NCBI GenBank assembly: GCA_903851195.1
Contig: CAINNJ010000038.1
Span: 124,001-188,000 of the forward strand
Length of the DNA stretch: 64,000 nt
Source: an uncultured Acidobacteriia bacterium
Lineage (GTDB): Bacteria > Acidobacteriota > Terriglobia > Bryobacterales > Bryobacteraceae
Direction of reading: 5' to 3'
In this document: piece by piece, positions 35,513 through 45,129 of the stretch
How the letters are laid out: each line of letters starts with the position of its first letter
How positions within the stretch are numbered: the first letter of the stretch is position 1
The notes under the pieces: model-generated
Databases searched by the model: none
What the model was told of the DNA's origin: nothing
The model's input: only the letters and a program-made list of their open reading frames with translations
Translations under genes and position numbers: made by a program

Positions 35513-36814
35513 TCAGGCCCACCACTTTTCGCCCGGGGCGAGATGGGAGCGGAGCCAGTCTTCGTTGAGATCGAGCCCCAGTCCCGGGCCTTCCGGCACG
35601 GGGAAGACGCTCTTTCGCACGGCCGGTTCCGGGCCCTGCGCCATTTTTTCCTTAAAGCCGCGGAAGGCGCCCAGGACGTTCTCTACTTTGAAGAAGTTCT
35701 CGACTGCGGCGCCCATATGCATGGAGGCATAGAAGCGAATCAGTGAGCAGGGGCCGCTGTGCATCCCCATGGGAGTCCGGGTCAGCGCGGCGTAATCGGC
35801 AATTTTGCGGCAACCGGTGATGCCGCCGGAATACGCGACGTCGGGATGGATCATGTCGAGCACCTGATTGTCCAGGTAAGGCCGGAAACCCTCCACCAGT
35901 TCGACCTTCTCGCCGGCCAGCAGGGGGACACGCGTGGAACGCTTCAGTTCGAGCCAGGCTTCGGAGTAACGGACCGTCAGCGGGTCTTCGATCCAGAGCG
36001 GGTCGCAGGGTTCGATCGCCTTGCAGAGTCCGATGGAACTGCGCGTATCGAACTGACCGGTGCAGTGCATCGCGATGTCGATGGTTTCGCCGAGCGCTTC
36101 GCGGAGATTAGCGTACTCGTGCGCGGTGCGGCGGAACACGGCGCCGTCGAGAGTCGGATTGTAGGGTCCGGTGGGACGTCCACCGCCACGGCCGCCACCA
36201 CCAGGAGCCGCGCCGGGCGCAGCGGCCGCGCCGTCACCACCTCTGCCGCCTCCCGGAGTTCCGAAGCCGAACTTAAAGGCCGTGAAGCCTTCGGGAGCGG
36301 CCTTCATCTGATCCGCCCAGGCGCGGCATTCCGCTTTATCGAGGAGGTTGCGCGGGCCGCCATGCGAGTAGACCGGGATGTCTTTGCGGATCGGGCCGCC
36401 GAGCAAACGGTAGACCGGCAGTCCCGTGATTTTGCCCGCCAGATCCCAAAGGGCGATATCGATTCCGCTGACCGTCGGAATGTTCGCCATGAAGGAATAC
36501 TGGGTGGTGCTCATCATGTAGAAGTGCCGCTCGATGGCGAGCGGATCCTGTCCGATGAGTTGCGGCAGAATCATCGCGATGCGCTCGCGCGCGGCGGCGG
36601 CGGGCAGGCCCGCTTCCCCGTAACCGACAAGGCCCGCGTCGGTGTCGATCCGGACCAGGCAGCCGTCGCCAACATTGTCGAGGCCCATGGCCTTGATGCC
36701 GGTGATCTTTACCAGTTTGGCGGCGGGCGCCGCCAGCGCGCGGTAGCCGGTCATCCAGGCGGCGGCGGGCAGCGCGGTTGCCATACGAATCAGATCGCGG
36801 CGAGTTAAGTTCAT
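35513..36814 (-). CDS. exported mandelate racemase/muconate lactonizing (enolase superfamily) protein
   Basis: About 433 residues. ATG 36814 is preferred (GGAGAAAC upstream; Tat-like LTRRDLIRMATALPAAAWM follows). The N-terminal capping domain and barrel are clear: NIPTVSGIDIALWDLAGKITGLPVYRLLGG, LWIEDPL and VPLLAGEKVE (metal ligands Glu), and DMIHPDVAYSGGITGCRKIA. At the first metal-ligand strand it reads IAMHCTGQFD rather than the usual Asp-x-x. A Gly/Arg/Ala-rich insert of about 30 residues interrupts the barrel after AFKFGFGTP. Likely a sugar-acid dehydratase or racemase, or a degenerate member. Tail to tail with the aminotransferase gene. Confidence 0.85.
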   Translation of the reverse strand: MNLTRRDLIRMATALPAAAWMTGYRALAAPAAKLVKITGIKAMGLDNVGDGCLVRIDTDAGLVGYGEAGLPAAAARERIAMILPQLIGQDPLAIERHFYMMSTTQYSFMANIPTVSGIDIALWDLAGKITGLPVYRLLGGPIRKDIPVYSHGGPRNLLDKAECRAWADQMKAAPEGFTAFKFGFGTPGGGRGGDGAAAAPGAAPGGGGRGGGRPTGPYNPTLDGAVFRRTAHEYANLREALGETIDIAMHCTGQFDTRSSIGLCKAIEPCDPLWIEDPLTVRYSEAWLELKRSTRVPLLAGEKVELVEGFRPYLDNQVLDMIHPDVAYSGGITGCRKIADYAALTRTPMGMHSGPCSLIRFYASMHMGAAVENFFKVENVLGAFRGFKEKMAQGPEPAVRKSVFPVPEGPGLGLDLNEDWLRSHLAPGEKWWA

Positions 36815-36977
36815 CTGCTTTGTTTCTCCGAATCCCGAAACACACAATATCAGAGATCGGACTGAACCCGAAAATACTGGCGACGCATTGCTCACGGCTT
36901 TCGGTTTTGATAGGCTATCGGGCACAATTCCGGTGAAGGCCTGCCACCGGCGGCCTCCAGGCAAAGGGGAATAATCC

Positions 36978-39900
36978 ATGTTGATGCGTTTCTTCTACGC
37001 GGCGATTACTTCAATGCTGCTCCTGCTGACAGACGTGCCGGCTTTCGGCCAGGCAACGACGGCCACGCTAACCGGGACGGTCCGGGACGCCTCCGGGTCG
37101 ATCGTGCCCAGCGCCGGCGTGACGCTGAAGAACGAATCGTCCGGCGACATCCGAAAAACCAATACGAATGCGGAAGGCTTTTACAGTATTGTGGCGATCC
37201 CGGCAGGCAGCTATGCCGTGACCGTTGAAGCCGCGGGGTTCCAGCGCAGCGAGCAAAAGGGGATCGCACTGAACAGCGCGGACAAGCGGAATGTGGATGT
37301 CACGCTACAGATCGGCGCGACGTCGCAAACGGTGGAGATTTCCGCCGCCGCAGACAGCGTGACGCCGCTCGATTCGGGCGAAAAGGCGCTCACGCTCAAC
37401 ACGGAAGCGCTCCAGGGAATCGCCACCGTGGGCCGCAGCGCGGCGGAATTTATTAAGATTATGCCGGGCTTCGCGCAGGCCGGCAACGGCGCCACGAATG
37501 CCCCCGGCTATGACGGCCAGGTGATCGGCATCAATGGCAATGGCAATGCGGGCCGGCAGAGTGCGCTTGGCTACTTCTCCGCGAATGGTACGCCGCTGAA
37601 CTCCACCGAGATCGTTTCGGACGGCGCGCACGTATCCGACCCCGGCTGTAACTGCGCCACGCCGGTGAACCCCAACGCGGATATGATCCAGGAGGTCAAG
37701 GTTCTCAGTTCGAATTTCTCGGCCGAAAACTCGAAAGGGCCGGTGGTTATCAGCAGCATCACCAAGGCCGGCGGTTCCAGCTATCATGGCGAGGGTTATC
37801 TTTCCGCCCGGAATTACGTGTTGAACGCGGGCGACTGGCTGGACAACAAGGCCGGACTTTCCAAACCGGCAAACGTCTATTACTTCCCTGGGGGCAATGT
37901 CGGCGGCCCCGTGATCATCCCCAAAACGGGCTTCAACAAAAACCGCGACAAGCTCTTTTTCTTCACCGGCTTCGAATATTTTTATCAGCACCTGAACTCC
38001 TCGCAGATTCAGACCTCGGTGCCCACGGCGGCCATGCGCGCGGGGGATTTCTCGGCGGCATCCATCGCGGCTTTGGGGCCCGCGGGCACGGTTCCCGGCA
38101 ACCCCAAACCCGTCTCGGACCCCGCGTTTCCCGGCGGCATCATCCCGGTCAGCCGGTTCGATCCGGGCGGCAAGGTGATGACAGGCCTGCTGCCCCTGCC
38201 GAACGCCGATCCCGCGCAGACGGGCGGTTACAACTATGCGTTCAAGGCGGTGTTTCCGCAGAATGGTTCGCAGTTCGTGACGCGCGTCGATTATTCGATC
38301 AGCGACGCGACCAAACTCTTTGTCCGCGCTTATCACCAGCAGGAACAGCAGAACTTCCCGATCCAGCTCTGGGCGAATGCGTCGAATCAGGTGCCGTATC
38401 CATCCGCCGTGACCGCGCCGAATCACTCGGAATCCTGGTCGGTGGATCTGACGCACGTTTTCAACTCCACGCTGACCAATGAATTCATCGGGGCGTTCAC
38501 TTATATCGGATTCCCCAATACCTTCGTGAATCCGGATGCCATTGACCGCACGAAGCTGGGCTATCCTTACCACGGCTTCTTCAACAACGGCATTGCGCAG
38601 ATCCCGAACATTCTTTCGGCCGCGAACCAGACGGCGGTGCTTTCCAATAACGGCGGATTCGCGGCGGGTGGCGGCACACTATTCGCGAATAAACCGCTCG
38701 GCAGCCTTGCGGATAATATTGCGAAGGTCTGGGGTACTCACACGATTAAGGGCGGCTTTTATGCGGAATACGTGGCAAATCTGCAGCCCGCCGGCGGGGC
38801 TGCCAACGGCAGCATCACCACAGACGCGACGAACCCCATCAGTTCCGGCAACGCCTATGCGGACCTGCTGCTGGGCCGCGTTTCCGCGTTCTCTCAGGTG
38901 AACTTCAATAACGTGAACCGGATCGCGTCCAAGCTCTATGAGGGCTACGTGCAGGACAGCTGGAAAGTCTTCCGGAATTTCACGGTCGATTACGGGATCC
39001 GACTGCAGCACGAAGGACAGTGGTTCGACCGGTACGGACTTGGCTATGCCGTGTTCAAGCCGTCGCTCTACAAGCCGGATCCGACGGCGATTCTGCCCGG
39101 CATCGTCTGGAATAAGATCGACAGCAGCGTGCCGAATCCCGGTTTCCCCACGCGAGCGCTCTTTTACGCGCCGCGCTTCGGCATGGCCTACGACGTGTTC
39201 GGCAGCGGCAAGACGGTGATCCGGGGCGGCATTGGCTTGTTCCGCTATCGCGGTTCGCAGAGCGGCACCGGCACTGCGCCGGCAACGGGTTCTTATACGC
39301 AGAATCTGACGACGTCGTCCGGAACCACGCTGGCGGCGATTGATGCGGCCCCGCCGATCGCACGCTCGACCCTCAACGGCTCGTTCCCGGTGGTCAATTC
39401 GAGCGACAGCCAGAATCCCCTTACGTGGTCCTATAACTTTACGGTCTCTCAGCGCGTTCCCGGCAATTCGAGACTGGAAGTGGCGTATGTCGGTAATCTG
39501 GTGCGGCACGTCCTGATCACGAGCGGACTTGATAACCTGAACGCGGTTCCTTACGGAACCTTGCTCAACGTGCCGAACGCCAACAGCGTGAACTACAACC
39601 TCTATCGGCCCTACACGGTGTATGGAGATCTGTACATTGTGGATCACAACGCTTACTCGAACTACAACGCCCTGCAGGTCGGCCTGAATCACCAGAGTTC
39701 GCGGTACACGTGGCTGGTGAATTACTCGTTTTCGAAGGTGCTGGGCGCGGGCACGGCGGGGACGGCCATCGACCAGCTCAACATCAACAACAACTACGGT
39801 CCGTTGAACTTCGACCGCCGGCATATCTTCAACGCCGCTTACTCGCTGCAACTCGGCAAGCCGCTCCGCAATAGTAGGTTCGGGGGCGCGTTTTTGAACG

Positions 39901-40403
39901 ACTGGCAGCTTTCCGGCGTGATTCAGTTGCAAAGCGGCGCGCCGCTGCAGTTGAACAGCACGAACAGCAACTTCAATCTGACGTTGCCCAAGGGGGTAAC
40001 GGTGCTGAACATTACGGGAACCAAATCGGTGCCGGCGATGCCTGTGCTGACCTGCAACCCGACCAGCGGACTGGGCGCCAACCAGTACCTGAATCCGAAC
40101 TGCTTTGCGCTGCCGACCGCGGGCAATAACGGCGCGATCATCGAGCCCGAAGCCTTCGGACCGCATTTCTTCAACACGGACGCGTCGCTGTTCAGGAATT
40201 TCGAGTTCAGGGAACGGCAGCGGCTGCAGTTCCGGGTGGAAGGCTTCAACTTCATCAACCACCCGAACTATACGTTTGGCGCCGACCAGAACCTCAACCT
40301 GGTCTTCGATGCCAGCGGAAAGCAGACGAATGCGCTTTTTGGCACGGCAACCAGTAAGCTCGGCCACCGGATCATCCAACTGGCGGTAAAGTATTACTTC
40401 TGA
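36978..40403 (+). CDS. Oar-like TonB-dependent receptor with CarboxypepD_reg-like N-domain
   Basis: 1141 residues. AAGGGGA precedes the ATG. Signal peptide (AAITSMLLLLTDVPAFGQ), Ig-like domain at 22-105 (ATLTGTVRDASGSIVPSAGVTLKNE, TNAEGFYSIVAIPAGSYAVT), plug, then barrel ending in phenylalanine (RIIQLAVKYYF). It starts a plus-strand cluster with a TPR protein, a seven-heme cytochrome and an ASPIC/UnbV protein, so the receptor may serve this exported redox group. It diverges from the enolase-superfamily gene. Confidence 0.92.
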   Translation: MLMRFFYAAITSMLLLLTDVPAFGQATTATLTGTVRDASGSIVPSAGVTLKNESSGDIRKTNTNAEGFYSIVAIPAGSYAVTVEAAGFQRSEQKGIALNSADKRNVDVTLQIGATSQTVEISAAADSVTPLDSGEKALTLNTEALQGIATVGRSAAEFIKIMPGFAQAGNGATNAPGYDGQVIGINGNGNAGRQSALGYFSANGTPLNSTEIVSDGAHVSDPGCNCATPVNPNADMIQEVKVLSSNFSAENSKGPVVISSITKAGGSSYHGEGYLSARNYVLNAGDWLDNKAGLSKPANVYYFPGGNVGGPVIIPKTGFNKNRDKLFFFTGFEYFYQHLNSSQIQTSVPTAAMRAGDFSAASIAALGPAGTVPGNPKPVSDPAFPGGIIPVSRFDPGGKVMTGLLPLPNADPAQTGGYNYAFKAVFPQNGSQFVTRVDYSISDATKLFVRAYHQQEQQNFPIQLWANASNQVPYPSAVTAPNHSESWSVDLTHVFNSTLTNEFIGAFTYIGFPNTFVNPDAIDRTKLGYPYHGFFNNGIAQIPNILSAANQTAVLSNNGGFAAGGGTLFANKPLGSLADNIAKVWGTHTIKGGFYAEYVANLQPAGGAANGSITTDATNPISSGNAYADLLLGRVSAFSQVNFNNVNRIASKLYEGYVQDSWKVFRNFTVDYGIRLQHEGQWFDRYGLGYAVFKPSLYKPDPTAILPGIVWNKIDSSVPNPGFPTRALFYAPRFGMAYDVFGSGKTVIRGGIGLFRYRGSQSGTGTAPATGSYTQNLTTSSGTTLAAIDAAPPIARSTLNGSFPVVNSSDSQNPLTWSYNFTVSQRVPGNSRLEVAYVGNLVRHVLITSGLDNLNAVPYGTLLNVPNANSVNYNLYRPYTVYGDLYIVDHNAYSNYNALQVGLNHQSSRYTWLVNYSFSKVLGAGTAGTAIDQLNINNNYGPLNFDRRHIFNAAYSLQLGKPLRNSRFGGAFLNDWQLSGVIQLQSGAPLQLNSTNSNFNLTLPKGVTVLNITGTKSVPAMPVLTCNPTSGLGANQYLNPNCFALPTAGNNGAIIEPEAFGPHFFNTDASLFRNFEFRERQRLQFRVEGFNFINHPNYTFGADQNLNLVFDASGKQTNALFGTATSKLGHRIIQLAVKYYF

Positions 40404-40426
40404 TCCTTTCGGTTTTCAACACGAAA

Positions 40427-41539
40427 TTGGCCGGGGCGCAATTTCTGATTGCGCTGCTGGCCATTCGTGTTTTCGGGCAGCAACCGCCCGAGGCACTGGC
40501 CGAGGCTCTGCGGGTCCATCAGGCGGGCGACGCGAAGGCCGCCCTGCCGCTCTATCGGGAGTATCTGAAAGAGCACCCGGAGTCTGTGGATGGCCTGGTG
40601 AATTTCGGCGCGGCACTGGCGCACGAGGGTCTTTTCGACGAAGCGATCCGGCAGTACGACAAAGCGCTTGCGCTGCAGCCGGAGAATCCGCAGGTGCTGC
40701 TGAATCTGGCGCTGGCCCATTATAAGACGGGCCGTTACGCGGATGCGAGCGCCGGTTTCGGGAAGGTGTTGCCGCGGCTGCAGCCTTTCTCGGCGCCGCA
40801 TCGGCAGATCTCGTTTCTGCTCGCCGATTGCGACATCCGGCTGGGACAGTATAAGCCGGCAATCGAACTGCTGAATGGTTATGACCAGAAGACTCCGGAC
40901 GACATGGCGCTCGCTTACCTGCTCGGCACCGCGCTGCTGAAAGACAAGCAGTCGGAACGGGGCGGCGTGGTCATCGACAGGATTCTTCGTAAGGGGGAAT
41001 CGGCGGAGTCGCGGCTGTTGATGGGTACCGTGAAGCTGAACTCGCTCGATTTCACGGGCGCGCGCGATGAGTTGCAGAGGGCCGCGGAGTTGAATCCGAA
41101 GCTGCCCGAAGTGCACGGGTCGCTTGGCCTGGCGCTTTTGGGACTCAGCCAGAATGACGCGGCGACGGCGGAATTCCGGCGGGAACTGGAAGTGGATCCG
41201 AACAATTTCGCGGCTGTCTTTCAGTTGGGGATTCTTGCCAAACAGGAGCAGCGGTATGCGAAAGCGCGCGAGTTTCTCGCGAGGAGCCTGCGCCTGCGTC
41301 CGGGCGATCCCGCGGTGCTCTATCAATCAGCCACGGTGGATGTCGCTTCAGGCAAACTGGAGGAGGCGCGGCTTGAGCTGGAGGATCTGATCCGGCGGAG
41401 TCCGGAGTTTACGGAAGCGCACGTGAGCCTCGCGGGCGTTTACTACAAGCTGAAGCGCAAGGAAGAGGGCGACCGGGAGCGCGCCATCGTGCGGCGGCTC
41501 ACTGCGGAAGCGCAGGCCCGACAACCGGCGTCCAGATGA
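40427..41539 (+). CDS. exported TPR protein
   Basis: 370 residues from TTG 40427, 23 bases after the receptor stop. The hydrophobic start (FLIALLAIRVFGQQ) is a likely signal peptide. About nine TPR units follow (VDGLVNFGAALAHEGLFDEAIRQYDKALALQPEN). The stop overlaps the cytochrome start as ATGA. It corresponds to the C-terminal half of the cytochrome/TPR fusion at 11359-13617. Confidence 0.85.
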   Translation: MAGAQFLIALLAIRVFGQQPPEALAEALRVHQAGDAKAALPLYREYLKEHPESVDGLVNFGAALAHEGLFDEAIRQYDKALALQPENPQVLLNLALAHYKTGRYADASAGFGKVLPRLQPFSAPHRQISFLLADCDIRLGQYKPAIELLNGYDQKTPDDMALAYLLGTALLKDKQSERGGVVIDRILRKGESAESRLLMGTVKLNSLDFTGARDELQRAAELNPKLPEVHGSLGLALLGLSQNDAATAEFRRELEVDPNNFAAVFQLGILAKQEQRYAKAREFLARSLRLRPGDPAVLYQSATVDVASGKLEEARLELEDLIRRSPEFTEAHVSLAGVYYKLKRKEEGDRERAIVRRLTAEAQARQPASR

Positions 41540-42498
41540 TGTTACTGCTCCTCGCTGTCGCCGTTCCGGCCTGTGCGGGATGCCACCCCGCCGAGGCGAA
41601 GTCGCACGCTTCCACGCCAATGATGCAGGCCCTGATGCCAGCCCGTGACTCGTCGGTTCTCCGGGACAATCCGGAGTTGCGCACGCGCCGGGGCGTTTAT
41701 GAATGGACGCTGCGGAGTTCGGGTGGAGACCCCGTTTATTCGGTCAGCGACGGCAAGCAGACCGTTACGGCGAAACTCCGGTGGGCCTTCGGCTTCGGCG
41801 TCCTCGGGCAGACCTTCGTCTATGAAAAGGACGGAGCGCTGTATGAATCCACAATGAGCTACTATGCGGCCACCAAAGGTCTGGATTATACGCCCGGCCA
41901 CGTGGATCGCCCGCAGCGCAATATCGAAGAAGCTGCGGGCCGACTGATCGATCCGGCGGAAGTGCGGCGCTGCTTCGGCTGTCATTCCACCGGCAGCGCG
42001 GAACCTGTCAACACTGGCGTTCAGTGCAGCCATTGCCATGCGGACACGGCGCAACACGCGGTGTCGCTCTCGAAGGTGACGAAGCTCAGGCAATCGAGTT
42101 CCGAAGAGATCTCCGGTCTCTGTGGGGCCTGTCATCGCACCTGGGAAGACATCGCCACAAATGGTCCGAAGGACATCAACAACGTTCGCTTTCAGCCCTA
42201 TCGGCTGGCCAACAGTAAGTGCTACGACGCGGAAGACCGCCGCATTTCCTGCACGGCCTGTCACGAGCCGCACACACCCGCCAGTCACGTCACCGCAGGT
42301 TACGATGCGAAATGTCTGGCCTGTCATACGCAAGGCAATCCTGCGCAGGGCAATCGTGCGCAGGGTAACGTGTGCAAGGTCGGCAAGCGGGACTGCGTAA
42401 CGTGCCACATGCCGAAGACCGCAATACCGGGAATTCACTTCGGGTTTACCGATCACTGGATTCGCGTTGTCCGCCCCGGTGAGACGTATCCGCAATGA
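41536..42498 (+). CDS. exported seven-heme cytochrome c
   Basis: 320 residues with a short signal peptide ([15 protein letters not shown]). Seven CxxCH sites: CAGCH, CFGCH, CSHCH, CGACH, CTACH, CLACH and CVTCH. The end [21 protein letters not shown] closely matches the cytochrome half of the fusion at 11359-13617. A small duplicated element ([13 protein letters not shown]) lies between hemes six and seven. ATGA overlaps on both sides couple it to the TPR gene and the ASPIC gene. A periplasmic electron-transfer or oxidoreductase role is likely; the substrate is unknown. Confidence 0.88.
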   Translation: MMLLLLAVAVPACAGCHPAEAKSHASTPMMQALMPARDSSVLRDNPELRTRRGVYEWTLRSSGGDPVYSVSDGKQTVTAKLRWAFGFGVLGQTFVYEKDGALYESTMSYYAATKGLDYTPGHVDRPQRNIEEAAGRLIDPAEVRRCFGCHSTGSAEPVNTGVQCSHCHADTAQHAVSLSKVTKLRQSSSEEISGLCGACHRTWEDIATNGPKDINNVRFQPYRLANSKCYDAEDRRISCTACHEPHTPASHVTAGYDAKCLACHTQGNPAQGNRAQGNVCKVGKRDCVTCHMPKTAIPGIHFGFTDHWIRVVRPGETYPQ

Positions 42499-44153
42499 AG
42501 ACCAGCCGCCGCCGGTTCCTGCAGTACGGCGCGGCCACCCTGCCCGCCGGCAGGCTCTTCGGCGCCAGTGCGCCTCTCTTCGAAGAGATCTCTCCGGCAA
42601 AGAGCGGCATCCGCTTTGTCCACCAAAATGCCTTGTCGGAAAAGCGATATCTGCCGGAGAGTCTCGGCCCGGGCTGCGCTTTTCTCGATTTCGATAACGA
42701 CGGCTGGCTTGATATCTACCTGGTCAACAGCGGCCCCTGCGACTTCTGGACGCCATCGCAGCCGGTTCGCAACGCGCTTTACCGGAACAATCGCGACGGC
42801 ACATTTACCGATGTCACCGAACGAGCCGGCGTGCCCGGCGGCAACTTCGGTATGGGGGTCGCCGTGGGGGATTACAACAACGACGGCTTTCCGGATCTCT
42901 TTCTCACCGGGTACGGCCGCACGATTCTCTATCGCAATAACGGCGACGGCACCTTCACCGATGTGACAAAGCAATCGGGCCTGCTGGTGGAGGGCTGGAC
43001 GACCGGGGCGGTGTGGTTCGATTACGACAACGACGGACGCCTGGACCTGTTCGTCGGGAGCTATGTCGATTACGGCAAGGGCGAGCATTACTCCTGCGGC
43101 AACAATAAGCTGGGCCGCAACTTTTACTGTGTGCCGCGTCTGTTTAAGCCCACCGCCAGCCTGCTCTTCCACAACAACGGGGATGGCACGTTCACCGAGA
43201 CCGGATCGAAGACGGATATCGGGAGTTCTCTCGGGAAGGCGCTGGGCGTGGTCGCGACCGACGTCAATAACGACGGCCTCACGGACCTGTTCGTCGCCAA
43301 CGATACGTCGCCCAATTGTTTGTTCCTGAACCGGGGCGGCGGCCGGTGGGAAGAGGCGGCGCTGGCGGCGGGCGTCGGCTTTAGCAGCGACGGCAGGCCG
43401 CGCTCCGGGATGGGCGTCGATTCCGCGAGCCTGCGAGGCGATGGCTGGCAGGATCTCTTTGTCGCCAATATCGACCAGGAGAAGTTTTCGCTTTACAAGA
43501 ATCAGCACGACGAGACGTTTCAGGACATCGCCTTCGACGAGGGAATCGCCCAGGCTACGCGGCTGCTGAGCGGCTGGGGACTGAAGTTTTTCGATTACGA
43601 TAACGACGGCGAGGTGGATCTGATTCTGGCCAACGGACATCCCGACGACATGGTGGAGAGTTACTCGCCCGGCGTGAAGTACCGCGAGCCGTTGCTGCTG
43701 TTCCATCAGGAGAAAGGGCGGCTGCGCGACGTGAGTTCACTGGCGGGGCCGGCGTTTCGGCAGAGCTACACCGCACGCGGACTGGCGGTCGGCGATATCG
43801 CGAATGAAGGACGGCTGGACCTTTTAATCGCCAATAACGGAGGCGCGCCGGTGCTGCTGAAAAACCGGAGCGGCGAAGGCAATCACTGGCTGGGGCTGAA
43901 GCTCAGGGGGACGCTGTGCAATCGCGACGCGATCGGAGCCCGTGTTACGTGGTCCGCGGGAGGAGTGCAGCGCAGCCGGCTGAAGACAGGTGGCGGGAGC
44001 TATCTGTCGTCGCACGACCCCCGTGAAATTCTGGGCCTGGGCCGCGCGGAAAAGGCAGACTGGTTGGAAGTGAAATGGCCGGGGCCGGACGGGAAGACCG
44101 AACGATTCGCCGGTCTCCCCTCGGGGCGTTATTCCGTGATTACCCAAAAATAA
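42495..44153 (+). CDS. Tat-exported ASPIC/UnbV-VCBS repeat protein
   Basis: 552 residues. Tat signal ([16 protein letters not shown]), VCBS blades with calcium loops ([42 protein letters not shown]) and a C-terminal ASPIC/UnbV domain ([19 protein letters not shown] to [12 protein letters not shown]). It is the last gene of the receptor-TPR-cytochrome operon, coupled by ATGA to the cytochrome. It is a paralogue of the protein at 21658-23358. Confidence 0.88.
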   Translation: MKTSRRRFLQYGAATLPAGRLFGASAPLFEEISPAKSGIRFVHQNALSEKRYLPESLGPGCAFLDFDNDGWLDIYLVNSGPCDFWTPSQPVRNALYRNNRDGTFTDVTERAGVPGGNFGMGVAVGDYNNDGFPDLFLTGYGRTILYRNNGDGTFTDVTKQSGLLVEGWTTGAVWFDYDNDGRLDLFVGSYVDYGKGEHYSCGNNKLGRNFYCVPRLFKPTASLLFHNNGDGTFTETGSKTDIGSSLGKALGVVATDVNNDGLTDLFVANDTSPNCLFLNRGGGRWEEAALAAGVGFSSDGRPRSGMGVDSASLRGDGWQDLFVANIDQEKFSLYKNQHDETFQDIAFDEGIAQATRLLSGWGLKFFDYDNDGEVDLILANGHPDDMVESYSPGVKYREPLLLFHQEKGRLRDVSSLAGPAFRQSYTARGLAVGDIANEGRLDLLIANNGGAPVLLKNRSGEGNHWLGLKLRGTLCNRDAIGARVTWSAGGVQRSRLKTGGGSYLSSHDPREILGLGRAEKADWLEVKWPGPDGKTERFAGLPSGRYSVITQK

Positions 44154-44154
44154 A

Positions 44155-45108
44155 TCACGCCGGGATTTTGAGCAGCTTGTGGGCGTTGTCCCACGCGAGT
44201 TTGCGGAAGATGGCGGGCGTGGTGGAACTCTTCAGCACGGTCAGCGTTTCGCGCGCGACACATTTGCCCGCGAGACGAGTGGCCGTCGGATTGTTGGCCT
44301 GGGACACGCCTCCGCCCTTACCGTCTTTGCAGCCGCAGTCGCTGCCGAAGATGAGCTTATCCTGATGGCGTTTGAGGAAGTCGGGCGTGAAAGACGGATC
44401 CCGCGAGAGCGCGTTGTTTCCGGAGTTCGCGGAAAGGTCGGCATGCAGATTGGCATAGTCGCCCAGCAGCTTATCGGTGACTCCGCCGCGTTTGATCGGC
44501 CCGGTTGGATAGGCGACGTCATTCGCGTAGTCCGCGCTTACGTTGGCCCAGAAGGCATCGGCGTGGCCGATAAACTTCGTTTTCGGATAAGCCTTCAGCA
44601 TGGCTTCGAAGTTCCTGAATCCGGTGCTGAAGACGCCTTCGGTCGGGGTATGCGGCACTTCCTGAAAGTGCACGGTGATGGGCACATTCAGTTCGGCGGC
44701 CAGAGCATACATGCGGCGCAGTTCCGGCCCGTCGGCGGCGACATGGAACTTGATCTCGCCGAGCCCCTGCGCGCCGTCCTTCACGGCCTGCGTGAGAATC
44801 TTCTCGGCCTCGGGCTTCGTGATATCCGTGCTGCTGAACCAGATGAAGCGCTTCGGATACGCCGCCTGCACGGCTTTCACCTGTTCGAGCGCGGGGCCGC
44901 GGGTAAGCAGATTCGCTTTGGTAACCCCGCAGCCATCCAGGTGTTCGGCGTTGCCCTCCACCGCGGGACGCATGTGGAAATGGATGTCGAAGACCGGCGT
45001 CCCCCACATGTCGTTTGCGCCCGGAGCGGCGTTCTGAGCGCGCAGACCGGAAGCGGTGGCGGCGAGTACGGCACTTTGCAAAAAATGGCGGCGGTGAATG
45101 TTTGTCAT
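44155..45108 (-). CDS. exported amidohydrolase (TIM-barrel, Amidohydro_2 type)
   Basis: About 317 residues. ATG 45108 is preferred because AAAGGA lies just upstream; an in-frame GTG and ATG occur 15-18 bases earlier. Tat-like start (IHRRHFLQSAVLAATASGL). The metal-binding motif is FDIHFHMRP (HxH), with later IGHADAF and LIFGSDCGC, where Asp is the usual catalytic/metal residue. It sits downstream of a bicupin gene on the same strand (21-bp gap). The substrate is unknown. Confidence 0.82.
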   Translation of the reverse strand: MTNIHRRHFLQSAVLAATASGLRAQNAAPGANDMWGTPVFDIHFHMRPAVEGNAEHLDGCGVTKANLLTRGPALEQVKAVQAAYPKRFIWFSSTDITKPEAEKILTQAVKDGAQGLGEIKFHVAADGPELRRMYALAAELNVPITVHFQEVPHTPTEGVFSTGFRNFEAMLKAYPKTKFIGHADAFWANVSADYANDVAYPTGPIKRGGVTDKLLGDYANLHADLSANSGNNALSRDPSFTPDFLKRHQDKLIFGSDCGCKDGKGGGVSQANNPTATRLAGKCVARETLTVLKSSTTPAIFRKLAWDNAHKLLKIPA

Positions 45109-45129
45109 TGGTTCCTTTGTCATCACGGG

